Shown: positions 33,441 through 43,168 of the stretch, one piece after another | Layout of the letters: each line of letters starts with the position of its first letter | Position numbering within the stretch: the stretch's first letter is position 1 | From: Hemileia vastatrix | Taxonomy: Eukaryota > Basidiomycota > Pucciniomycetes > Pucciniales > Zaghouaniaceae | Direction: 5' to 3' | Length of the DNA: 64,000 nt | Assembly: GCA_030280995.1 (NCBI GenBank) | Contig: JASXTE010000017.1 | Coordinates: 19,654,498 to 19,718,497 of the forward strand | Notes under the pieces: generated by a model | Database searches by the model: none | What the model was told of the DNA's origin: nothing | What the model saw: the letters and a program-made list of their open reading frames with translations, nothing else | Made by a program: the position numbers and the translations under genes

Positions 33441-34096
33441 AATCGAGAATGTCCCCATTCTTATAACTTTGCATAAGTGGTTGAGAAATTCCAAAAGAAT
33501 TATCTTGTCTAATAAAATAATTTGATAAATTTGTTTTAGCTGGTCTTCTTATAAATCTTTATAATAAAAACGTTCTTTCTTCTTCTCTGGCTTGATATAA
33601 CATAAAATAAAATAATATAAATCTTGTGATGATTCCACTACGAGAGCAAGGTTTGAATCCCTTCAGACTCCCATTAACCAGTCTTCCTTCTTGTCACAGC
33701 ATTGAGAGAGTGGATCTTCCTATGAGCCGAATACTCCTGATTCCAACCTCATAGGGCCCCCCACTGAGCCGAATTCTATGATTCCAATCTCGCCATAAGG
33801 TCCTCCAAGCTTCACACCAAAAAAAATGGCCTAACTATGAGGCACTAAAAAAAATCATTCCCTAAAATCCAACTACCACCCTAACTTCTGATTCCTTCAT
33901 CACAATTTTCAAACTTTGCTTTACAGCAAACCCATAAAATACTTTTGCCAGGCTTCCAATAATAATTTTAACTTTAGTCCATGTCAAAGCGCCACAAATT
34001 TCACCTAATTAACCATTATGCTTTCTTTAGCTTCATTACCACCTAAAATTTTAGCCTCCTAAAGCTTATCAGCACCCAATTTCAGAAATAATTGAA
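33441..34096 (-). other. Noncoding 3' region of element 1 before the PPT
   Basis: AT-rich, without a frame on either strand. It includes a short duplicated phrase (TGAGCCGAATNCT...GATTCCAA) near 33724-33795. No antisense gene is visible here, unlike in the other Ty3 elements of the window. Confidence 0.5.
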
Positions 34097-35065
34097 TAAC
34101 CAGTTTAGAGTCTTAGTGGACAGTGATAAATTAAAAGATTGAATTGAGTTATCCAAACAAGATTGACATTCCAGTTTAAAGTCTTGGTGGACCAAACATA
34201 TAATCGATTGCCAGTTTATGGTCTTGGTGGACCAAAGATCGTTTAAGTGCATAAATGTCTTGATATATTCCTAAGTAAGGCCTAGGCTTGACCAAAGATT
34301 GAATAAATTTGATAATCCAGTTTAATGTCATAGTGGACCAAACATTTGATCGACAAGTAATCCAGTATAAGGCCATAGTGGTCCAATGAATGTTGAATTA
34401 TCCTGCAGATATTAATTTTCCAGTTTAAAGTCATAGTGGACTAAACAATGAATGAACTACCAGTTTAAAGTCATGGTGGACCAAACATTTAATCGATAAG
34501 AAATCCAGTTTAAGGTCATGGTGGACCCAACAGCTTGATAACAGTCCAGTTTAAGGCCTTGGTGGACCTAAAATTTGATAACACTCCAGTTTAAGGTCTT
34601 GGTGGACCTAACAAATCCAATAAAAAACATTTTAACAATAGTCTTGAAAATTAGCCAGTTTAAAGTCTTGGAGGACTAACTGCTCCAAAATTCGTATAAA
34701 ACCTTAAGGAAAGTCTTGAACAGTAGCCAGTTTAAAGTCTTGGAGGACTAAAAGCTCCAAAATTCGTATAAAACCTTAAAGAACGTCTTGAACAGTAGCC
34801 AGTTTAAAGTCTTGGAGGACTAATAGCTCCAAAATTTGTATATAAAAAAAAAACCTTAAGGAAAGTCTTGAACAGTAGCCAGTTTAAAGTCTTGGAGGAC
34901 TAACAGATCCAAAATACGTAAAAAAAACCTTAAAGAACATCTTGAACAGTAGCCAGTTTAAAGTCTTGGAGGACTAACAGATGTCAAGATAAAGAAAATT
35001 ATCCTTAATGAAAGTCTTGAAAAATAGCCAGTTTAAAGTCTTGGAGGACTAACAGATGTCTTGAA
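34097..35065 (-). repeat. Array of about 16 hairpin motifs, partly in ~72-bp tandem units
   Basis: On the plus strand CAGTTTAAAGTCTTGGTGGAC-like blocks begin near 34101, 34171, 34212, 34319, 34364, 34421, 34461, 34507, 34547, 34587, 34656, 34728, 34800, 34880, 34955 and 35030. In sense this is GTCCACCAAGACTTTAAACTG: a 3-4 bp stem (GTC/GAC or GGTC/GACC), a six-base loop, then TTTAAACTG. The last six lie in ~72-80 bp units sharing AACCTTAARGAA and GTCTTGAACAGTAGC. Spacing in the first part is irregular (40-105 bp), so the motif is conserved beyond simple tandem copying. A single further copy is at 35820-35843. Confidence 0.92.
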
Positions 35066-36166
35066 GTAAAATCCCATAGGTATTGAGTTCCCCTAAACCC
35101 TGTTTCCTGTCTAAACTAAATAAAAAAACTAAAAAGAATGAAAACTAAAAAATAAAACTAAGAAATATAATAATAATTTTAATTTAATTAATTAATTTAT
35201 TTTTATTTTTATTTTTTTTTTATTTTATTATTTTATTTTTATTTATTTATTTATTTTTTTATTTATTTATTTATTTATTTTTTTATTTTTATTATTTTTT
35301 ATTTTTATTTATTTTTATTTTTATTTTTTTTTTAATTTTTAATTTTAATTTTTTTTTTTAATTTAAAATAAAAGATTTTAGAAAAGATAGTTTTTGAAAT
35401 AAAAGATAAAATTTAATTTTTAAAGAAAGATAAACGAATGTGAAAAGAAAGATAAAAAAGTAATAAAAATTTTTAAAATAAAATTTTAAAAGATGCCCCC
35501 CGGCCATTTGATGAGCCGTACCCTCGACATCATACCCACATCCAAGTGCAACTTGATGTGGTTACACAATTTTAAGAAATTGAAAAGAAAAGAAAATAAA
35601 TGAAAGTTTTTAGAAGATAATTTTTATAATGATGATCACTGGGTGGGCTCCCTCCAATTTATAAAAATGATTAGAGACCACCAGTGAGCATCACTTTTAC
35701 AATAATTCATAATATATATTAAAGAAAAGAAATCACAATCTAACATAAAAAAAATCAAAAACAAAATAAAATAAAAAAAATCTTGAATCCGGCGTTGAGA
35801 GCGGTGTCTCTTGATTCGTTCCAGTTTATAGTCTTAGTGGACTTCCTAAAATTAAAAGACAAAGCCAGGATTCAACTAGAAACAGGGAAAATTTTGGAAA
35901 CGAACATTATGGGGTAATTGTGTATAGAGCAGCCAGCCCATCAATTACCCCCACACTTGCCAATATTAAATTAAGAAGGTTCCCCTGTGAACACTTCTTC
36001 CAATAAATTTTAAAATTTTTCCAACACTATCTTCACCCATATTTTAAGAATTTTTAATTTTTGAAAATTTCAAAGAAGGTCTTTTTAAATTTCGTTAAGT
36101 TTCATCACAGTTTCATCGCCCATATGCAGTGTAACAATAGTAAAGTATTTTGATAAAAAAAGAAGA
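35066..36166 (-). other. Noncoding 3' region of element 1 with extreme A/T tract
   Basis: 35160-35365 is almost only T and A on the plus strand (ATTTATTTATTTTTA runs). The remainder, to the end of pol, has no frame, apart from one hairpin-motif copy near 35822. Confidence 0.65.
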
Positions 36167-36282
36167 TAGTTTATCCTCGTTGCGGAGGTATCCATAAAAT
36201 TTCGTAGATATCATAGTTTATCCTCATTGCGGAGGAATCCATAAAATTTGATAAATGTCATAGTTTATCCTCATTGCGGAGG
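36167..36282 (-). repeat. Three tandem hairpin motifs overlapping the pol stop codon
   Basis: Copies at 36167-36188, 36214-36235 and 36261-36282 (sense CCTCCGCAATGAGGATAAAC, ~47-bp period). The first in sense order encodes the last residues of pol (LRNEDKL) with the TGA at 36260-36258; the other two lie beyond the stop. Confidence 0.92.
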
Positions 36283-39200
36283 AAGACTTCGGCACTCCTG
36301 GTGCCTCTAGGATAGAACCGTTTCACTTGATCGGCCGCTACCCTCTTCTTCAATACTACTCCATCCAACTCTTCTAGCACATATGAACCGCCGGAAACTT
36401 GCTCCTTGATTTTATACGGTCCATTCCACCTATCTGCAAACATCTTTCCCCACTGACTTTCCAGACTCCTATTATACACCAGGACCATATCACCTGGGTT
36501 CAAAGGTTTCCTTAATCGATGTGCCAACCGCTCATCCCAATATCTAACTGATTGATTTCGGATCTTCATCATCCGTGAATATGCCTTTTCTAAATATTCT
36601 TCTTTCTTTTCTAGCTGCATCATTCTTGCACACAATAATTCTTCAGTAGTTTTGACCGTGTCCCAGTCAACTCCAAGATATGATTCAGCTTCTAAATCAA
36701 CCGGTAAAACTGCTTTCTGTCCAAAAACAAGTTCATAAGGTGAAAATCCGGTCGTCCTTTTGGCAGTGATTCGATCAGCAAATAAAACTAAAGGTAAATA
36801 GTGCCTCCACTTTTCGGCACTTGTCCCACACATTTTAACTAAAGCATCCTTAATAACTTGATGCCCTCTTTCAACCATACCTTCAGCTTCAGGATAATAT
36901 GGGGTTGCTACCCTAACCTTTGATCCAACTTTCAATACAGCCTCTTTAAACTCTGTCCCAAATTCAGGACCTCCATCTACCGTCACCAACTTCATCACCC
37001 CATACCTATATACCCAATTATTCAAAAAGAATTCTGCCACTTTTTTGGCAGTTAAATTAATAAGAGGCGCTGCCTCTACCCAACCAGATAAATCATCTCT
37101 GGCCACAATTAAATACTTATACCGTCCCTCTTTTATATGAACGGCATCTAAACTAACTCTTCCAAAGAGCGTATATTCACCGGTCGCGCGTCCAGGTTCT
37201 TTTGGCCTTAAATAACTTCGTCTTTGACATTCTTCGCATGACTGAACCCACTGTTTAACAGCCATCTTCATGCCAGGCCACCAAAATCGATCAGAAATTC
37301 TTCTAAATGTTTCTCCAACGCCTCTATGCCCGAGATCTTCATGCAGTGATTTCAAAACTAATTCTTGCCCCTTCTGTTGAGTTATAACTACTTGAGGATT
37401 TGGATACCTCCTCCTCATTAAACGTCGACCAGATAGGTAAAACGTAGATGACTTCCTCTTGATAGCCACCCATTCATCGTCTTCACAATCTTCTGGCCTC
37501 TCTAAAGTCAACAAATATTTGACTAACAAAAAATAAAAACCAGTCTGACCCCAGACTTCATCTTGAAAATCGATTAATATAACATCAATAGGGACTTCTC
37601 TATCACCAATATCACCTGCACATGAATGAGCCAATAATCGTTGACCCCTAAATAAATCTTTAATCGAGCTATGTCGACATTTTTCTTCTGAACCTTTGGA
37701 TCCTTTGAAAACCTTATTTGAAAATACCTCTTTCTCTTTATCCACCTTTTTATTTAAGTTCTCTAATTCTCCAACATATACACCATTCCTTAATTTACTA
37801 CTATCCCACACTACCAATCCATTTTCCTCTACATACACCACATCTTCTTCTACCTCCTCTCTGCCGAATTTATCTACACCTTTATTAACATAAAAACTAT
37901 TTTCCAGTTTATCCTCTTGGTGGAGGTCATCATCATCATAATCTAAACACAATAGTCCTGCCAGTTTAACCTCATGGGGGAGGTATGGAAAGTCTTCAGC
38001 TCCTTTAGTGCTGGCTTTGATAATAGGTATATCTTCATTGAACTCTTCTGAGTCTGAATCTTCTTCAGTGGGTGGTCTCCTTGATAAACCATCTGGCATA
38101 GTAAAAGTCTTGCCAGGCTTATGAACTAAATCAAATGAAAAATGTTGAATAAAAGCTACCCATCTCGTCATGGGTGCATTCGGTAAACTTGGGGAATTAA
38201 TCATCTGGATTAACGATTTCGCATCCACTTGCAACTCAAAATGTTGCCCCCACAAAATATGCTGAAGTTTCTTCAGTATTTTTGCCACACCACATAATTC
38301 CAATTTTGGTTGAGAATATCTTGATTCCACCTCAGTAAATACTACAGATTCATACCTAACTGGCCTGATGTAACCAGCTTTATCCATCTGAGACAAAACC
38401 GCCCCAGCTGCAACCTGACTTGAATCAACTGCTAAATAAATTCTGCCAGCATCTTTTCCATAATCCAACTTGTGCAGGACTAAATCCTTCCCTACAACCT
38501 CCTTCAACTTCACAAACGCCTTCTCACACTCTTCATCCCACTCCCAGTCTGCATCCTTTCTCGTTAACCGTCTCAATGGAGCTGCCAATGAAGAAAAGTC
38601 CTTGATAAACATTCTAACATATACGCAAACGCCTAAAAACCCTCTAACTTCGGTCGTATTCTTGGGTCTTGGCCAGGACTGAATTTTGTTAACTTTCTTC
38701 TTGGACATAATCCTACCCTCTCTACATACCACATGGCCTAATATTTCTAAGGCTGGCACACAACATGAAAATTTTGAACCTGAAATAGTTAAACCAGCCT
38801 CTTCAATTCGAAACAAGATTCTTTCTAAAGTAATTGCAAACTCCCAAATGAATTTGCGTATCCCGGGATTCTCTTCCAACACCTGGTTATCATAGTCGGT
38901 TGTTGGTCCCTTAATTCCTCCATCATCTATAAAGATTCCAGCATATTGTGGAATTTCGTCTTGAAGGATCCAAGCCATCTGAGCTTGATAAACTGCAACC
39001 GAATTTGTTGCTCCTTGAGGTAATCTTGTTAACTGTAAACGTCCAAGTGGCGTATCGAATGTAGTGAGAGGCCTTGAGTCCGGATGTAACTCTCTCTCAT
39101 CATATCCACCCATAATATCTCCCAAACCATAACACACTCTCCCTGCAAACGCTTCAACAAACTCCTCAGCACTAGGTGGTATCCCATCATCCTTTATTGT

Positions 39201-40541
39201 AACCCTATTTAATTCCCTAAGATCATGAACAACTCTAAGCTTGCCATTCGGTTTCTTGATACAAAATACAGGACTAGAATAACTTGACGTTGATTGCTCA
39301 TACAGTCCAGTGTGTATCCGTTCTCTGACAACTTCAATATAAGCTTCTTTCAATGCAGCCGGAATAGGAATCGGTTTCTGCTGCCACGGTTCATGACATA
39401 CCACAGGAATCTTGTAAGGCTCCCCATAGGAATGCTTCAACACACCCCTCTCCTCTTCTTCAAAAGCAATGGCCTTCTCTCGCTTGACCATCACATCCAA
39501 CAACAACTTCTTCTCTTCTCCAGACAACCAACCATCAGGTCCAAAATTAACAACACCCAGTCTCTCAAAAGTGATTCTTGACGTCTCAGAAAATTCAGGC
39601 GGATTCTTTACCAAGGGACTTTCATAAGGATCTCTTGATAACCTTGGTCTTCTCAAAGGTGGATTTAATTCAGCAGGTAGCGGTTCATTAATAGGTCGAA
39701 CTTTATTTGCTACTTTCTTATATTTGGCTGCGTCCACATCTAAATTAACTTGAGGTAAAACATCGCCATTAAAACTCTCATCAAATGAATCTTCTTCATC
39801 GCCAGAATCAGAATAAGAAAAATTAGAAAAATATTTTATTTCATTTTTAAATTTTACCCTTTTCTCCTTTCCCTCGTCTAATTTATAAACAGATTTTCCA
39901 ACACCTTTTCTTCCCTTATCCAACAGTAAATCACCCGTAAAGAAAGTTGGCAGTTTAACCTCTTGCTGGAGGACCGGAATTGAATTTTCACAAAAATTAT
40001 TTTTTTGTGTTTTAATTATACCGAGATTTTTAATCGAGTTTTGATGTAATTTTTGCAGTTTACCCTCTTGCTGGAGGTCCAAAATAGAAGGTGATAATTG
40101 CAGTTTAACCTCTTGCTGGAGGTCCGGAATAACATTTTCACAAAAATTATTTTTTTGTGTTTTAATTATACTAAGATTTTTAATCGGGTTTTGATGAGAT
40201 TTTCGCAGTTTACCCTCTTGCTGGAGGTCCGTAAACATACCCTTCCAATTTTTATCCAACCTAATTTGGCCCATTTTGCCTTTTTCACCGTTTTTAAATT
40301 TAATAGAAAAACCGGGTAAATCCAATAAACATATAGAAAAGTCCAAAACGTATTTGCACTCCAAAGTAATATTAACAGAAAATAATTGAGAATCCACTTG
40401 AATTATCTCCAAGTGAGCTGACCTATTGCAATCCGGGATCTCATCCTGAGGAGAGATTACAACATTAGAGCGATCAGCCCCTGCTACCCCAAAAAATGAG
40501 GGCAACCATAATAATTTGAATCCTGAATAAATTGAAGGCAT
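36258..40541 (-). CDS. Pol polyprotein of element 1: RT, RNase H, integrase (1427 aa)
   Basis: Single open frame. Residues 1-~330 form a family-specific N-terminus with repeated LQQEVKL/LQQEGKL peptides and an acidic stretch. RT spans about 380-560: YSSPVFCIKKPNGKLRVVHDLREL, then FIDD as the metal-binding pair (the usual Y is F). RNase H is at about 660-800 (LAVDSSQVAAGAVLSQ; QPKLELCGV). The linker at ~820-1000 again holds LPHEVKL and LHQEDKL. Integrase: HH-CC finger (LHEDLGHRGVGETF...CEECQRR), catalytic D in SLDAVHIKEG, D in TVDGGPEF, E in GMVERGH, then a GPF-like tail (RWNGPYKI). There is no chromodomain and no D-[ST]-G protease. The ATG lies 56 nt after the gag stop in another frame, with a hairpin motif between them. 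Probably translated separately or by reinitiation; that is inference. Confidence 0.95.
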   Translation of the reverse strand: MPSIYSGFKLLWLPSFFGVAGADRSNVVISPQDEIPDCNRSAHLEIIQVDSQLFSVNITLECKYVLDFSICLLDLPGFSIKFKNGEKGKMGQIRLDKNWKGMFTDLQQEGKLRKSHQNPIKNLSIIKTQKNNFCENVIPDLQQEVKLQLSPSILDLQQEGKLQKLHQNSIKNLGIIKTQKNNFCENSIPVLQQEVKLPTFFTGDLLLDKGRKGVGKSVYKLDEGKEKRVKFKNEIKYFSNFSYSDSGDEEDSFDESFNGDVLPQVNLDVDAAKYKKVANKVRPINEPLPAELNPPLRRPRLSRDPYESPLVKNPPEFSETSRITFERLGVVNFGPDGWLSGEEKKLLLDVMVKREKAIAFEEEERGVLKHSYGEPYKIPVVCHEPWQQKPIPIPAALKEAYIEVVRERIHTGLYEQSTSSYSSPVFCIKKPNGKLRVVHDLRELNRVTIKDDGIPPSAEEFVEAFAGRVCYGLGDIMGGYDERELHPDSRPLTTFDTPLGRLQLTRLPQGATNSVAVYQAQMAWILQDEIPQYAGIFIDDGGIKGPTTDYDNQVLEENPGIRKFIWEFAITLERILFRIEEAGLTISGSKFSCCVPALEILGHVVCREGRIMSKKKVNKIQSWPRPKNTTEVRGFLGVCVYVRMFIKDFSSLAAPLRRLTRKDADWEWDEECEKAFVKLKEVVGKDLVLHKLDYGKDAGRIYLAVDSSQVAAGAVLSQMDKAGYIRPVRYESVVFTEVESRYSQPKLELCGVAKILKKLQHILWGQHFELQVDAKSLIQMINSPSLPNAPMTRWVAFIQHFSFDLVHKPGKTFTMPDGLSRRPPTEEDSDSEEFNEDIPIIKASTKGAEDFPYLPHEVKLAGLLCLDYDDDDLHQEDKLENSFYVNKGVDKFGREEVEEDVVYVEENGLVVWDSSKLRNGVYVGELENLNKKVDKEKEVFSNKVFKGSKGSEEKCRHSSIKDLFRGQRLLAHSCAGDIGDREVPIDVILIDFQDEVWGQTGFYFLLVKYLLTLERPEDCEDDEWVAIKRKSSTFYLSGRRLMRRRYPNPQVVITQQKGQELVLKSLHEDLGHRGVGETFRRISDRFWWPGMKMAVKQWVQSCEECQRRSYLRPKEPGRATGEYTLFGRVSLDAVHIKEGRYKYLIVARDDLSGWVEAAPLINLTAKKVAEFFLNNWVYRYGVMKLVTVDGGPEFGTEFKEAVLKVGSKVRVATPYYPEAEGMVERGHQVIKDALVKMCGTSAEKWRHYLPLVLFADRITAKRTTGFSPYELVFGQKAVLPVDLEAESYLGVDWDTVKTTEELLCARMMQLEKKEEYLEKAYSRMMKIRNQSVRYWDERLAHRLRKPLNPGDMVLVYNRSLESQWGKMFADRWNGPYKIKEQVSGGSYVLEELDGVVLKKRVAADQVKRFYPRGTRSAEVFLRNEDKL
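37903..37985 (-). repeat. Two hairpin motifs in the pol linker
   Basis: Sense CCTCCACCAAGAGGATAAACTG (37903-37925) and CCTCCCCCATGAGGTTAAACTG (37958-37982). They encode LHQEDKL and LPHEVKL. The degenerate relative has copies at the same place (23863-23954). Confidence 0.88.
39948..40230 (-). repeat. Four hairpin motifs in the N-terminal part of pol
   Basis: Sense CCTCCAGCAAGAGGTTAAAC or GGTAAAC at about 39951, 40054, 40102 and 40206. They are separated by two near-identical segments containing AAAAAAATAATTTTTGTGAAAA-like sequence (plus strand 39982-40050 and 40130-40200), so pairs of motifs were co-duplicated. They encode DLQQEVKL and DLQQEGKL. Confidence 0.92.
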
Positions 40542-40570
40542 AACAATAAAAAAAAATTTCAGCCGAGTTT

Positions 40571-40595
40571 AGGTAGTTTATCCTCATTTCGGAGG
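40571..40595 (-). promoter_or_regulatory. Hairpin motif in the gag-pol intergenic gap
   Basis: Sense CCTCCGAAATGAGGATAAAC lies within the 56-nt gap between the gag stop (40598) and the pol ATG (40541). Position suggests a role in pol expression, but motif copies also occur far from any start, so this is only a possibility. Confidence 0.6.
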
Positions 40596-40597
40596 AA

Positions 40598-41803
40598 TTA
40601 AATTCTTGATATCCCCTGGAGATAATCCATAATTTTGCCCCAAGGGCTTATCCACCGATTCCATAAAACCCAAAAATAAACTCCCAGAATTTGTCCTATA
40701 AAAGGACATAAAAAATAAACAACCCTTTTCCAAAATATGAGTGCATCCAATTTATGCACTCTATTATCAAATACCACTACACTCTTTATTAGTGCAGGGA
40801 AAACCATATCCTCCATAAAAATCTCTTCCTGAGATTGAATCAAATCCACCATACATATACCAGATTCATAAACCATATCCACATCTGAATTGCAGACAGT
40901 CTCCGCTTTTGAAAACATAACCTGAGGTAAATATTCCTCTAAATCAAATTCCAAATTATCCAAAACAAAATTATCCCCAACATCCAAATTTTCTTCATCA
41001 ATGACAATAATATCTTCATCTTCAGAAACCTCTTCTTTCCAAACAGAAGAGTCAACAAAAATAATATCTTCAGGCTGGACAAAATCTTCAGGAATGGCTG
41101 AATCCAAAATTTCATCAGTAACTAGTTCTTTTACACCATCCTCTTCTATCTCTTGAGCGACCTCAGTGTCTTCTCCAGAGTCCAAATCAACAGAGTTATG
41201 AGTATCCAGATGTTCCAAAATAACCTTCTTTAGCACCTCCATACCAGGAATCCTAGTTTCCCCGTCTGGGAGATCCTTCATTAAATTCCCATTAATAAGC
41301 ACCATCAAAACATCTTTCTTAACCTTTTCCCCCATAGCATCCCAAAAAACATACTTTGATGCATTATCATGAAATAAAATTTCATACTCCAACAAATAAT
41401 CCAGAACCACCTGAAATTCAACCATAAACTGATGATACTGATGCAGAGATGTTACACCACCTTTTGATTCCCATTTCCTAGCTATATCCTTTAAATCCTC
41501 CAATGAATAAACTTTTGGCCACCTTTTTTCCATTTCCATCTTGAGCTTTCTCCAATCTTGACCTTTATAACCGTCCATAGAAATAACCTCCTTTTCCACC
41601 TCTCTGTCCAAAATAAAGAACCTAATCTGCTTCACCATATCCAAAGGTAAAGCACCATCAATCGCAGCTGCAGTTTCATACCTATTTAAAAATCCTTCTA
41701 AATCATCTCCAGAAAACTTGGGCCCAACCCAAGATACAATCCTTACTGATGCCCTAACAGGTACACCAGCAGCCAACACAGCAGTTCCACTAGTAGAAGA
41801 CAT
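40598..41803 (-). CDS. Gag of element 1 (401 aa, no zinc knuckle)
   Basis: Start chosen at the ATG at 41803 (MSSTSGTAV), since the alternative nine codons upstream are hydrophobic and unlike Gag. Residues ~25-190 are a capsid-like helical region (SWVGPKFSGDDLEGFLNRYE; LDMVKQIRFFILDREVEKEV; KWESKGGVTSLHQYHQFMVEF; LPDGETRIPGMEVLKKVI) homologous to the broken gag at 18960-19342. The second half is very acidic (for example EVSEDEDIIVIDEENLDVGD). The C-terminus is unexpectedly hydrophobic (VVYFLCPFIGQILGVYFWVLW), like a membrane segment. No CCHC knuckle is present. PBS and LTR lie ~150 nt upstream. Confidence 0.85.
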   Translation of the reverse strand: MSSTSGTAVLAAGVPVRASVRIVSWVGPKFSGDDLEGFLNRYETAAAIDGALPLDMVKQIRFFILDREVEKEVISMDGYKGQDWRKLKMEMEKRWPKVYSLEDLKDIARKWESKGGVTSLHQYHQFMVEFQVVLDYLLEYEILFHDNASKYVFWDAMGEKVKKDVLMVLINGNLMKDLPDGETRIPGMEVLKKVILEHLDTHNSVDLDSGEDTEVAQEIEEDGVKELVTDEILDSAIPEDFVQPEDIIFVDSSVWKEEVSEDEDIIVIDEENLDVGDNFVLDNLEFDLEEYLPQVMFSKAETVCNSDVDMVYESGICMVDLIQSQEEIFMEDMVFPALIKSVVVFDNRVHKLDALIFWKRVVYFLCPFIGQILGVYFWVLWNRWISPWGKIMDYLQGISRI

Positions 41804-41951
41804 CCCAAAACATAAGAAAAGCGTTAACAACCGTTAAAATAACAAGCCTCTTGCAGGCCAATAACAAAATCCAATTAGAGTTCCAGAGAATAAGCCTCTT
41901 GCAGGCTAAGAAAGTCCTAGATCCAAGTAAGTCCTAGAAAAAGCTAGAGAT

Positions 41952-41974
41952 TTCGAACCCCACGTTGGGCGCCA
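41952..41974 (-). other. Primer-binding site (tRNA-Lys type)
   Basis: Sense TGGCGCCCAACGTGGGG, continuing TTCGAA, starts two bases after the 5' LTR. It is complementary to the 3' end of a eukaryotic tRNA-Lys(CUU) including CCA, from knowledge of that tRNA. Confidence 0.85.
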
Positions 41975-41976
41975 AC

Positions 41977-43164
41977 TATGGTAAGGTAAACTCTTACAGT
42001 CGCCTTGCTGTAAGCAGAATCCGGAGGAGATATGTGGATTTAGCTGAAAACCCCGTCCTTCCAATAAAAATAACAAAGTAGGTGTTCTAAATCACTAAGC
42101 TAACCAATCTACTTGGATCGGATTAATAAAAATAATGAAACTCTAAAATATTTAACGCTTATTGAGATTTAAAGAAAGTGGCTGTTGATAAAAGAAATAC
42201 TGATGACAACAATTAAGGTGTACCAGTGAAAGATCTGTAAAGATTGACTTTTATGTTTTTATAATAATTTTAATTTTTATGAGACAGCAATAATCAAGTC
42301 TCAGCAATGAAGACCTTTCTAAAGATACCCTGTATGAAGTGTGATTTAAATTGTTGAATTGTATTTCTAAAATGTTAAATATAAAAATATAAAGTTATAA
42401 GGGTATTACAAATTTATTTAATTTGTTGAGTAATAAAAAATGAGACCGTGGTGGTTAAAGATTAAGCTGTATGATGTGTCCCCCCTCTTAATTTCGAGTT
42501 TGAGAGTCGCTTAAGTATTCCTAGTCACGTGCCTAAGTTTTCCCCTCCAGAGCTCTTCCAGAGTCAATCCGGAGCCCGTAAGGAGTCCGTACGGAGCCGG
42601 AACGGAGTCCGTACGGAGTCCGTACGGAGTCAAAGCGGAGTCCGTACGGAGTCCGTACGGAGTCGAAACGGAGTCGAAACGGAGTCCGTCCGGACTTCCG
42701 GACTCAATTTAGAACCTTAAAACTATAATAAAAAATCTAGAAAAATTACACATAATAGAGCTACTTCCCCTTTACATACCAAACTAATTTTCGTAGCCTG
42801 CGCAGCTCTAATTACCCCGTGAAAATTCATCAAAGTTAAGTAATTTTTGAAAACGTAAATATTTCTATAAAACTTTAAAATTCATTTAAAAATATAAGAA
42901 AAATAGTAAAAATTCTGGGAAAATTTCCCAAGGTTCTTGAGTGACTCGACTTAGTACTTATAAATTTTTCAGACCGTAAAAATAAGTTTTCTCCGTAAAA
43001 TAAATTGTTTTCGTGTAGGCATTCGCTTGTGACCAATTTCTTCATATTTAAAACTCCAATAAATTAAATAAAACCCTTTTATAAAAAATAATAACACCAA
43101 TCTTGCATGCCGTGATAACTCCATTTACATATTTAGGTGCCGTACTAAACTTTAGGCTACCACA
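41977..43164 (-). mobile_element. 5' LTR of element 1
   Basis: Nearly identical to 32211-33430 outside the minisatellite. Only a few single-base differences are visible (for example AGTCTGCGC versus AGCCTGCGC), indicating a young insertion. Confidence 0.93.
42560..42705. repeat. GC-rich minisatellite inside the 5' LTR
   Basis: Same GGAGTCCGTACGGAGTC family as 32780-32975 but with fewer units in a different order. It is the fastest-diverging part of the two LTRs. Confidence 0.88.
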
Positions 43165-43168
43165 ACGT
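43165..43168. repeat. Target-site duplication of element 1, right copy (ACGT)
   Basis: Matches 32207-32210; element 2 LTR sequence resumes here. Confidence 0.88.

Larger units (their letters stand above)
32211..43164 (-). mobile_element. Near-intact Ty3-type LTR retrotransposon (element 1, lineage T)
   Basis: 10,954 bp, minus strand, inserted in the 3' LTR of element 2 with a 4-bp ACGT duplication. In sense order: 5' LTR 43164-41977, PBS 41974-41952, gag 41803-40598, pol 40541-36258, a long noncoding 3' region with about 20 hairpin motifs, PPT 33440-33431, and 3' LTR 33430-32211. The two LTRs are nearly identical apart from a length-variable minisatellite (1188 versus 1220 bp). Both ORFs are uninterrupted, so insertion is recent. 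No zinc knuckle or protease is recognisable. Confidence 0.95.

Noticed and set aside
37696..40319. Plus-strand ORFs opposite pol of element 1
   Set aside because: They are shadows of the 1427-codon minus-strand pol, which has all expected domains.
41804..41830. Nine-codon upstream extension of gag in element 1
   Set aside because: MLTLFLCFG is hydrophobic and unlike Gag N-termini; the next ATG gives a typical Ser/Ala-rich start.
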